Assembly (NCBI GenBank): GCA_045805345.1
Contig: JBJMLK010000082.1
Span: forward strand, 1 to 7,015
Length of the DNA: 7,015 nucleotides
Direction of reading: 5' to 3'
Source: AC-37 sp045805345
Lineage (GTDB): Bacteria > Actinomycetota > Thermoleophilia > Solirubrobacterales > Thermoleophilaceae
Both the position numbers and the translations under genes were made by a program. Shown in pieces: positions 1 through 5,620 of this stretch. Position 1 is the first letter of the stretch; each line of letters begins with the position of its first letter. Below the pieces are notes generated by a model. It did no database searches. It was not told the DNA's origin and was given only the letters and a program-made list of their open reading frames with translations.

Positions 1-993
1 CTCGCTCTCGTTCCCGCCGCCGCCGCGCTTGCCGTGGCGCTCGCCGCGCCCGCCGCCGCGCAGGTGCCGACGACCGACCCCTCGGTCGTTCCGCCCACCG
101 CGCAGGACGCGCGCCTCGACATCAAGGTCGACTCCGGCCGCGTGGACGGCGACACGCGCTGGGTGCTCAGCGGCGACGAGCTGCTCGTGAAGGGCCACAT
201 CTGGCCCTACGTCGAGGGCCAGTCGGTGAGGCTCGTGCTGTACCGCGACGGCAAGCGGATCCACACGAAGACCGTGAAGGTGCTGAAGGACGAGACGCGC
301 AAGAACGCGGGCAAGTACCAGTACCGCTTCAAGAACGTGACGACCGACGACGTGTACACGGTGCGCGCGATCCACGACGAGACCGCCGAGCAGAAGGCGG
401 GAGCGTCGGAGAAGGAGCACCTCCGCGCGATCCCCGGGCGCGTGCGCGGCGAGGAGAGCATCCGGCTGCTGCAGATCTCGCTGCGGAGCCTCGCGTTCGT
501 CTCGCCGCTGAACGGCGACCTGGACGACGCCACGCGGCGCGCGGTGCTCGCGTACCGCAAGGTGCAGGGCTGGGACCGCACCGGTTCGCCGACGGCCACG
601 GTGTTCCGCAAGGTCTTCCACGGCGACGGCGCCTACAAGCCGCGCTACGAGCACCCGTCCAAGCACGTCGAGGGCGACCTGACCGACCAGGTGATCGTCC
701 TGGTGGACCACCGCAAGCCGGTGCAGATCTACACGATGTCGTCGGGCAAGCCATCGACTCCGACCGTGAAGGGCAAGTTCAGCTTCTACCGCAAGGATCC
801 CGGGGCGAACTCCGAGGGCATGTACTACTCGAGCTACTTCTACGGCGGCTATGCGGTGCACGGCTACCCGAGCGTCCCGGCCACCTATCCGGCCAGCCAC
901 GGCTGCCTGCGCGTCCCGATCCCGGACGCCGTGCGGATCTACGACACGATCGACATCGGCGAGACGATCTACGTCTTCGGCGAGCCGTTCTAG
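1..993 (+). CDS. Secreted L,D-transpeptidase (YkuD domain), 5' end cut by window
   Basis: Probable exported cell-wall enzyme that makes 3-3 peptidoglycan cross-links or anchors proteins by L,D-transpeptidation. The frame is open to the left edge, and its first 20 codons encode an Ala/Leu-rich stretch ending in AAPAAAQ, which looks like the end of a signal peptide. The GTG at 34 would leave too short a signal peptide, so the true start lies upstream. Counting from the first visible codon (330 residues), residues 35-140 look like an extracytoplasmic beta-rich domain that I cannot name. Residues 145-205 resemble a PG_binding_1 fold (helix ending DDATRRAVLAYRKVQGW). Residues 225-328 form the YkuD domain, with HGYPSVP (His287) and the signature SHGCLRV (His300, catalytic Cys302, Arg304). 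All expected catalytic residues are present. The gene stops 6 nt before the convergent small membrane-protein gene. The family call is firm; the physiological substrate is inferred. Confidence 0.93.
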   Translation, partial: LALVPAAAALAVALAAPAAAQVPTTDPSVVPPTAQDARLDIKVDSGRVDGDTRWVLSGDELLVKGHIWPYVEGQSVRLVLYRDGKRIHTKTVKVLKDETRKNAGKYQYRFKNVTTDDVYTVRAIHDETAEQKAGASEKEHLRAIPGRVRGEESIRLLQISLRSLAFVSPLNGDLDDATRRAVLAYRKVQGWDRTGSPTATVFRKVFHGDGAYKPRYEHPSKHVEGDLTDQVIVLVDHRKPVQIYTMSSGKPSTPTVKGKFSFYRKDPGANSEGMYYSSYFYGGYAVHGYPSVPATYPASHGCLRVPIPDAVRIYDTIDIGETIYVFGEPF

Positions 994-999
994 CGCCGG

Positions 1000-1359
1000 T
1001 CAGCGCCGGCCCGGCAGATACCCGATCAGGATCCGCGCGATCACGCCGTAGACGAGCAGCGCCAGCAGCGTGGCCACACCGCGCTTGGCCCAGATGCTGC
1101 CTGAGTCGACCACGCCGGCGAACGGCTGTGTGAGGACGTCGTTCGCGTCGTCGATCGCCTCGCGGACGTCGGAGTGGGCCTTCTCGCGCTGGCGCTCGTT
1201 CTGAGGCGACGGCGACGGGTCGCTGATCCCGACGACCTTGTTCACCTGGTCCTTCGCCCCCGCCTTCGACTTCTCGACGGCGAACAGGACGAAGGACACG
1301 ACGAGGATCGCGCAGGCGATCGTCGACGCCAGTCGGAGGATCGACTGGAGGAGCGTCAT
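1000..1359 (-). CDS. Small two-helix membrane protein downstream of patatin gene
   Basis: Unrecognised 119-residue protein. Residues about 9-28 (LASTIACAILVVSFVLFAV) and 93-113 (GVATLLALLVYGVIARILIGY) are clear hydrophobic helices. Between them lies a charged, hydrophilic segment of about 60 residues with a short SPSP run and many Glu, Asp, Arg and Lys. Both ends probably face the same side of the membrane. The ATG overlaps the TGA of the upstream patatin gene (ATGA on the minus strand), so the two are probably cotranscribed and translationally coupled. This suggests, but does not show, a membrane partner for the lipase. The stop codon nearly abuts that of the convergent L,D-transpeptidase gene. 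No domain is recognised. Confidence 0.8.
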   Translation of the reverse strand: MTLLQSILRLASTIACAILVVSFVLFAVEKSKAGAKDQVNKVVGISDPSPSPQNERQREKAHSDVREAIDDANDVLTQPFAGVVDSGSIWAKRGVATLLALLVYGVIARILIGYLPGRR

Positions 1360-2465
1360 CGGCGCCCCCCGGCCGCGGCGCGCTGCGGCTTGGTACGAAA
1401 CGGCTCGAGCGCCTCGAGCGCGGCGTCGTGCCCGCGCCGCATGAGCTCGGGCCAGCGGCGGCGGTCGAGGAAGAGGTCGTAGAAGGCGGCGCCGCGGGCC
1501 TCGCCCGGCCCGATCGGCTCGATCAGCGTGACCGAGTCGCCGAGCCGGCGCAGGTTGCGGCGCGCCAGCTCGAGGTGCCCCCCGGCCGCGATGCGGCGGC
1601 TGAGGCCGAGCAGCGACAGGTGGCGCGCGTCGCCGCCGTCGACCGCGTCGCCCTGGAGGCCGGGCGGCAGGAGCACGTTGAGGCCGAACACGTGGTCGAA
1701 GCGGCCGTCCTCGACGATCGGCTCGGTCGGGAACGCGTCGATCACGCCGCCGTCCACGTAGAGGTCGCCCTCGACCCGCACCGCCTCGACCGCCACCGGA
1801 AGCGCCACCGCGATACGCACGAGCTCGCCGAGCGTCAGGTCGGGCGTGGTCTCGCTGCCGAACTGCTCGAGCCGTCCGCGGTCGAGGTTGTACACGGTCG
1901 TGTGGATCGGGATGTCGGTCTCACCGGCGGACATGTGCCAGAGGCGGCGGTCGAACAGGCGCTCGAGAGCCTCGCCCTTCGCCAGGCCGGTGAAGCCGCG
2001 CGTGGCCGACAGCGCGAAGCGCGGGATGCGCGTCCACTGGATGTCGAGGTAGTCCTGCGGGCGCCAGGCCAGCGAGAAGTCGGCCATCTCGTCGGCGGTC
2101 ATCCCCGCCGCCCACATCGCGCCCCAGACGGCCGAGCCCGAGCACGCCGAGATGGCTGCCGGGCGGACGTTCGCCTCCTCGAACGCGCGCGCGACGCCCA
2201 CGAGCGCGACGCACGCGCCGCTGCCGCCGGAGCCGACGACCGCCACGCGCTTGCCCTTCAGCCCGGGAGCCGCGCGGCGGGCGAACGGGGGCAGGACATC
2301 GACGGGGACCGGCTCGGGGCGGTCGACCAGCGGCAGCGGCAGAAGCGCGCGCCGGGCGTTCATCAGGAAGCCGATGTCGGCGGCGGCCGCGAGGTCCTCG
2401 CGCGCCCGCCCGACCCGCTCGAGCACCCGCTTCACGTTGAACGGGTCGATGGCGTCGAGAGCCAT
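1356..2465 (-). CDS. Patatin-like phospholipase family protein
   Basis: Predicted cytoplasmic or membrane-associated acyl hydrolase (lipase or phospholipase A type) of 369 residues with a Ser-Asp dyad. Residues 75-91 hold the Gly-rich oxyanion-hole loop (VVGSGGSGACVALVG). The nucleophile elbow is ISACSGSAVWG, with probable Ser109. Residues 236-240 (YVDGG) carry the catalytic Asp238 in the usual DGG motif. The elbow reads A-C-S-G-S rather than the common G-x-S-x-G, so the first Gly is replaced. About 70 N-terminal residues precede the patatin core and match nothing I recognise. There is no signal peptide. The ATG at 2463-2465 is chosen because it is the first start and lies 25 bp from the divergent gene. 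No Shine-Dalgarno sequence is visible, so a leaderless or very short leader is possible. It overlaps the following membrane-protein gene by 4 nt. Confidence 0.9.
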   Translation of the reverse strand: MALDAIDPFNVKRVLERVGRAREDLAAAADIGFLMNARRALLPLPLVDRPEPVPVDVLPPFARRAAPGLKGKRVAVVGSGGSGACVALVGVARAFEEANVRPAAISACSGSAVWGAMWAAGMTADEMADFSLAWRPQDYLDIQWTRIPRFALSATRGFTGLAKGEALERLFDRRLWHMSAGETDIPIHTTVYNLDRGRLEQFGSETTPDLTLGELVRIAVALPVAVEAVRVEGDLYVDGGVIDAFPTEPIVEDGRFDHVFGLNVLLPPGLQGDAVDGGDARHLSLLGLSRRIAAGGHLELARRNLRRLGDSVTLIEPIGPGEARGAAFYDLFLDRRRWPELMRRGHDAALEALEPFRTKPQRAAAGGRR

Positions 2466-2490
2466 GGCGGGCGTAGGATACGGGCGCCCC

Positions 2491-2823
2491 GTGTCGCTGC
2501 TCGCCGACCCACCGCTCCTGTTCGCGAACGGCGAGGCGTACGCGCGGCTTCGGCCGCGGTCGGCGCCCGTCGCTCCCGCCGCGGCGGCGGTGGTCGCGCT
2601 GTTCTGGTCCGTGAGCGTCCCGCTCTACATGAACGCGCGCTGGACGCGGCCGCTGTGGCCGCTCCTGCCCGGCCGGAGCGGCCGCGACTTCATGGTCAAC
2701 TTCCCCGGGCTGCGGGTGGACACGCGCCGCGCGGGGCGGCGCATGCACTCGATAGCGGCGGCGGTCTTCGCGACCTACCCGCTGTGGTTCCTGGCGGGCG
2801 TGGCCCACGGCCGCCGGGCGTGA
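2491..2823 (+). CDS. Small two-helix membrane protein upstream of pyrE
   Basis: Unrecognised protein of 110 residues from the GTG at 2491. Hydrophobic helices lie at about 24-47 (APAAAAVVALFWSVSVPLY) and 87-105 (SIAAAVFATYPLWFLAGVAH), separated by a basic, Trp/Pro-containing loop (NARWTRPLWPLLPGRSGRD). An in-frame ATG at 2464 would add nine residues (MAGVGYGRP). That ATG shares the palindromic CATG with the start of the divergent patatin gene. I prefer the GTG because SLLADPPLLFANGEAY reads as a natural N terminus, but the choice is uncertain. The same frame is open further upstream, but only as antisense of patatin. The stop overlaps the pyrE start (GTGA), which indicates cotranscription with pyrE. 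Function unknown. Confidence 0.68.
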   Translation: MSLLADPPLLFANGEAYARLRPRSAPVAPAAAAVVALFWSVSVPLYMNARWTRPLWPLLPGRSGRDFMVNFPGLRVDTRRAGRRMHSIAAAVFATYPLWFLAGVAHGRRA

Positions 2824-3368
2824 GCGCGCGCGACGCGCTCATCGCCGAGCTGCGCGAGCACGCGCTGGTGATCGGCGAGGTCACGCTCACGAGCGGTGCG
2901 AAGGCGCAGTACCTGGTCGACGCGAAGCGGGCGATCCTGCGGCCTGCCGGCTTCCGCGCGCTGGCCGAGCTCACCGCCGAGGAGGCGCGGGCACGCGACG
3001 CCCAGGCGGTGGGCGGGATCACGATGGGCGCCGACCCGATCGCCTGCGCGGCGCTGGCCGGCGGCGCGGACGTCGACGCCTTCTTCGTGCGCAAGGAGCG
3101 CAAGGAGCACGGCCTGTCGCGCTGGGTCGAGGGGCCGCCGCTCGAGCCGGGCACGCGCTGCCTCGTGGTCGAGGACGTGGTCACGACCGGCGGCTCGACG
3201 ATCAAGGCCATCGACCGCGTGCGCGAGGAGGGCCTCGAGGTCTGCGGCGTGATGGCGATCCTCGACCGCCTGGCCGGCGGCGGCGACGCGATAGCGGCGG
3301 CGGCCGGCGCCCCCTACACGGCGCTCACGACGATCGACGACGTCTACCCGGAGCGTCCGGACCGCTAG
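2820..3368 (+). CDS. pyrE: Orotate phosphoribosyltransferase
   Basis: Cytoplasmic enzyme of de novo pyrimidine synthesis that converts orotate and PRPP to orotidine 5'-monophosphate and pyrophosphate. The 182-residue product has the N-terminal OPRTase signature GEVTLTSGAKAQYLVD (19-34). The flexible catalytic loop is FVRKERKEHG (89-98), with the Lys/Arg/His set typical of the family. The PRPP-binding motif is LVVEDVVTTGGST (115-127). The length fits the shorter bacterial and archaeal-type enzymes. The GTG at 2820 is chosen because it starts directly before the conserved region and overlaps the preceding TGA by 4 nt, which implies translational coupling. The frame continues far upstream only as antisense of patatin, so longer versions are artefacts. 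No other pyr genes lie within the window. Confidence 0.93.
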   Translation: MSARDALIAELREHALVIGEVTLTSGAKAQYLVDAKRAILRPAGFRALAELTAEEARARDAQAVGGITMGADPIACAALAGGADVDAFFVRKERKEHGLSRWVEGPPLEPGTRCLVVEDVVTTGGSTIKAIDRVREEGLEVCGVMAILDRLAGGGDAIAAAAGAPYTALTTIDDVYPERPDR

Positions 3369-3391
3369 GCGCGGCGTTCGGCGCCACGGCT

Positions 3392-3505
3392 CGTCGTCCC
3401 AACCCTCAAGGGGGTCTGACCCCGTCGAGGCTTGAGGCCGCTCCCGGAGCGGGATTGCGGCAACACTCAACTGGGTCAGACCCGCTTTAGGGTTGACGGA
3501 CGACG
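3392..3505. repeat. 114-nt imperfect palindrome with GGGTCTGACCC cores (REP/MITE-like or terminator)
   Basis: The left arm 3400-3422 and the reverse complement of the right arm 3473-3495 match at 21 of 23 positions. The match extends outward by CGTCGTCC (3392-3399 against 3498-3505) across a 2-nt bulge. Each arm contains its own palindrome: GGGGTCTGACCCC at 3411-3423 and GGGTCAGACCC at 3473-3483. Near the centre lies CCGCTCC-C-GGAGCGG (3438-3452). It fills most of the 168-nt spacer between the convergent pyrE and adenylyl cyclase genes. It could act as a bidirectional terminator, but there is no clear T-tract. It could equally be a dispersed REP-pair or small non-autonomous element. The structure is directly visible; the function is inferred. 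Confidence 0.8.
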
Positions 3506-3536
3506 CGGCGGGCGACAAGCGCAGCGCGCCACCCGC

Positions 3537-4652
3537 CTACCGGTCCTTCAGCGGCCGCGCCCTGAACACGGCCACCTGGCCCTTCACGCCCTTCAGCTTC
3601 TTGCGGCCGGCCGAGCTCCAGCGGAAGCGGTCCTCGGACGCTTTGCGCACGTCCTCGGTGCCCAGGACGCTCGCCGGGCGGGCGACGCCCGTGATCCGCG
3701 ACGCCACGTTCACGGGCGAGCCGTAGAGGTCGCCGGCGCGCTCCAGCGCGACGCCCGCCGCCACCCCGGAGCGGATGCTCGGGAAATCGCGGCCCTCCTC
3801 CTCGGCCATCTGGACCAGCCGCAGCGTCGCCTCGACCACGTCGCCGGTGTCCGGGCCGGCGATCATCGCGGCGTCGCCGATCGTCTTCACCAGCCGCACC
3901 GGCGGCTCGGTCGCCTCGACTGCCATCTGCGTGAGCCGGCTGACCACGCCGCCGAGCTCCTCGGGAGGCAGACCCTCGCCCAGCTTCGTGAACCCGACCA
4001 GATCCGCGAACGCCACCGTCACCTCGGTCGCGCCGCGCATCTCGCCCGCGCGCAGGGCGGCCTGGTCGACCACGGTGTTGCGGAGCTGCTCGAGCAGGTG
4101 CAGCCGGTAGACGTACTCGAGCTGCTCGCTCATCCGGGGCACGAGCGCGCGCGAGGCCTCCGCCGCGCGCAGGCCGAGGTCGCGCTCGGTGTCGCCGGGG
4201 CGGACGAGCGCACGGCCGACCACCTGCCGCGACGCGTCCGCGATCCGCGCCATCGACTCGCCGATGACTACCGCCGTCTCGTGTACGGCCTCCTCGGGGA
4301 TCCCGGCGTCGAGCAGGCCCTTCAGCGTCACGAGCGCGTCGAGGTCGGCGTCGCCGAGGATCCTCGCGTCCGGCTCGGGACGCGGAAGCCCGAGCGCCTG
4401 GCGCTGCTGGATGAGGAACTCGACCGGGAGCCCGGCCCTGTCCGCCACGTCGCCCGCCGTGTATTTCGCCTCGCCTCCGAGGGCCAGCTCGACCGGCAGC
4501 AGCGCGAGCCGGCTCTCCTCGACCGCCTGCTTGAGCGTGTCGAGGGAGACGCCATCGCCGTGAAGCTCCTCGAGCAGCTCGAGCCGCGCCCGGCGCTCGT
4601 CGTCCTCCAGTCCCTCGAGCAGCCCCTCGGCCTCGAAGTCGACGTCCGCGAT
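3537..4652 (-). CDS. Class III adenylyl cyclase with Rv1264-type N-terminal regulatory domain; non-canonical start
   Basis: Predicted cytosolic enzyme that makes cAMP from ATP. From an ATC at 4652 it has 371 residues. Residues 5-195 align by eye with the autoinhibitory, pH-sensing N-terminal domain of M. tuberculosis Rv1264 (GLLEGLEDDERRARLELLEEL; MRPGATE-like ALVRPGDTERDLG). Residues 210-370 form the catalytic domain with a complete residue set: metal-binding Asp217 (FADLVGFT) and Asp260, adenine-specifying Lys256 (VKTIGD) and Asp308, Asn315 and Arg319 (GSPVNVASR). It should therefore be active as a homodimer. No ATG, GTG or TTG lies in frame near the start of homology. GGAAGG at 4662-4667 is 9 nt from the ATC. 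Other starts are CTG at 4622, GTG at 4448 (loses 68 conserved residues), GTG at 4874 or ATG at 5018 (add Arg-rich sequence antisense-like to nothing, overlapping the hydrolase). It begins 2 nt after the hydrolase stop, so the two form an operon. Confidence 0.9.
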   Translation of the reverse strand: MADVDFEAEGLLEGLEDDERRARLELLEELHGDGVSLDTLKQAVEESRLALLPVELALGGEAKYTAGDVADRAGLPVEFLIQQRQALGLPRPEPDARILGDADLDALVTLKGLLDAGIPEEAVHETAVVIGESMARIADASRQVVGRALVRPGDTERDLGLRAAEASRALVPRMSEQLEYVYRLHLLEQLRNTVVDQAALRAGEMRGATEVTVAFADLVGFTKLGEGLPPEELGGVVSRLTQMAVEATEPPVRLVKTIGDAAMIAGPDTGDVVEATLRLVQMAEEEGRDFPSIRSGVAAGVALERAGDLYGSPVNVASRITGVARPASVLGTEDVRKASEDRFRWSSAGRKKLKGVKGQVAVFRARPLKDR

Positions 4653-4654
4653 CT

Positions 4655-5551
4655 CTACGCGCCTTCCCGCAAGAGCTCGCGCATCCGCTCGTCGCGCGTG
4701 TCGCCCGGCTCGGTCGACTCGATGAAGTCGGTCAGCTCGCGCACGAAGCGGCGGGGGTCCTGGCGGTGGGGGAAGTGGCCGGCATCCGGAAAGGTGATGA
4801 AGCGACTCCCGGGCATGATCTCCGATGCCTGCAACCCGTGCCTGTACGGGATGATCGGGTCGCGCTCGCCCCACACGATCAGCGACGGCATCTCCTCGGC
4901 GAGGTAGAGGCGGTCGGTGGCGCTCACGCGCTGCCCGCCGGGGTCGAGGATCGTGCGCAGCGTGTGGATGAACGCGGCGCGCGCGCCCGGGTCGGCGAGC
5001 GACGAGAAGCCGCTCCACATCTCCTCGAGGTCGGCACCCGCCTGGAGGCCGAGCCGGCCGAGGATCGCGCCGAGGCCGTCGAGGCGGCCGATCAGGCTCG
5101 GCGCCGCGAGAATCGGAAGCACGAACTCGGAGCCCGGCAGCGCCGCCGCGCGCAGCAGCAGGTGCACCTCGCGCCCGAGCCCGCCGCTCGACACCAGCAC
5201 GAGCCGTTCCACTCGCTCGGGGAACTGGTACGCCATCTGCATGGCGACGCCGCCGCCGAGCGAGTGACCGACGACCGTCGCGCGGTCGTGCCCGATCGCG
5301 GCGATCAGGTCGCGGATGCCACTCGCGTACGCGCCGAGCGAGTAGTCGCCGCGCGGCTTGGCGGACTCGCCGTGGCCGAGCAGGTCCGGCGCGACGACGG
5401 TGTAGTGCTCGGACAGCGGCTCAATGACCTCGTCCCAGGTGGCCGAGCTGCCGGTGATGCCGTGGATCAGGACGACCACCGGCCCCCAGCCGGCGCGCTT
5501 GTACGTGACGCGGTGGCCGTGAAGCCGTATCTCTTCGAGCTCGATTGCCAT
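4655..5551 (-). CDS. Alpha/beta fold hydrolase
   Basis: Predicted cytoplasmic serine hydrolase of 298 residues, full length for the family and close to esterase, C-C hydrolase and haloperoxidase-like members. The oxyanion motif is IHGITGSSATWD (His30-Gly31). It also has DLLGHGESAKP (56-66). The nucleophile elbow is GHSLGG, with Ser97. The acid is Asp231 (WGERDPIIP) and the base is His259 (DAGHFPH), so the triad is complete. Residues 125-215 form the variable lid, which would decide the substrate; I cannot name it. The ATG at 5549-5551 has a strong AAGGAG (5559-5564) at 7-nt spacing. It is the first gene of a leftward pair with the adenylyl cyclase and diverges from tetR across a 69-bp region with an operator-like palindrome. 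It is probably repressed by that TetR protein. The pairing with an LLM monooxygenase across the operator suggests a catabolic role. Confidence 0.92.
   Translation of the reverse strand: MAIELEEIRLHGHRVTYKRAGWGPVVVLIHGITGSSATWDEVIEPLSEHYTVVAPDLLGHGESAKPRGDYSLGAYASGIRDLIAAIGHDRATVVGHSLGGGVAMQMAYQFPERVERLVLVSSGGLGREVHLLLRAAALPGSEFVLPILAAPSLIGRLDGLGAILGRLGLQAGADLEEMWSGFSSLADPGARAAFIHTLRTILDPGGQRVSATDRLYLAEEMPSLIVWGERDPIIPYRHGLQASEIMPGSRFITFPDAGHFPHRQDPRRFVRELTDFIESTEPGDTRDERMRELLREGA
4662..4667 (-). promoter_or_regulatory. Shine-Dalgarno GGAAGG deciding the cyclase start
   Basis: GGAAGG on the minus strand lies within the last codons of the hydrolase. It is 9 nt upstream of an in-frame ATC (4652-4650) and only 3 nt from the GTA codon at 4658. 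Its placement supports initiation at the ATC, which gives the N terminus MADVDFEAEGLL. A weaker alternative is GAGG at 4631-4634, 8 nt before an in-frame CTG at 4622. Confidence 0.5.
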
Positions 5552-5558
5552 GAGGGTG

Positions 5559-5564
5559 CTCCTT
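5559..5564 (-). promoter_or_regulatory. Shine-Dalgarno of the alpha/beta hydrolase
   Basis: AAGGAG on the minus strand lies 7 nt before the ATG at 5551. It is the best ribosome binding site in the window and fixes the hydrolase start. Confidence 0.75.
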
Positions 5565-5586
5565 CGGTCGGCGGCGGGGCTAGACT

Positions 5587-5606
5587 AACTAACCGATTGG
5601 TCAGTT
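5587..5606. promoter_or_regulatory. Probable TetR-family operator in divergent promoter region
   Basis: AACTAACC-GATT-GGTCAGTT is a 20-bp inverted repeat with 8-nt arms and one mismatched pair. It lies midway between the hydrolase start (5551) and the tetR start (5621). The region is markedly AT-richer than its surroundings. TAGACT at 5581-5586 fits a TAnnnT -10 hexamer on the plus strand, and TAGTCT fits on the minus strand, so a bound repressor could block both promoters. I see no convincing -35 boxes. TetR regulators commonly bind a palindrome of this kind next to their own gene; binding by this protein is inferred. Confidence 0.65.
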
Positions 5607-5620
5607 GAGGTAACGCGCTT

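Noticed and set aside
995..1010. GCCGG-TCAGCG-CCGGC hairpin at the junction of the two convergent stops
   Set aside because: The 5-bp stem has no T-tract and is easily expected by chance at this GC content, so it is not called as a terminator.
1428..2819. Long open plus-strand frame running into pyrE
   Set aside because: It is antisense to patatin, with Arg/Ala/Glu-rich low-information sequence; the pyrE homology begins only at the GTG at 2820.
2751..3303. Direct repeat GATAGCGGCGGCGG near 2751 and 3290
   Set aside because: Both copies encode Ile-Ala-Ala-Ala runs in different genes and frames; this fits shared codon use rather than a repeat element.
3432..4907. Long plus-strand frame across the cyclase
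   Set aside because: It is the complement of a coding sequence with intact catalytic motifs; its composition is typical of antisense frames in GC-rich DNA.
4653..5018. N-terminal extension of the cyclase frame up to ATG 5018
   Set aside because: The extension is Arg/Pro/His-rich with no family resemblance, and it overlaps the well-supported hydrolase in another frame.
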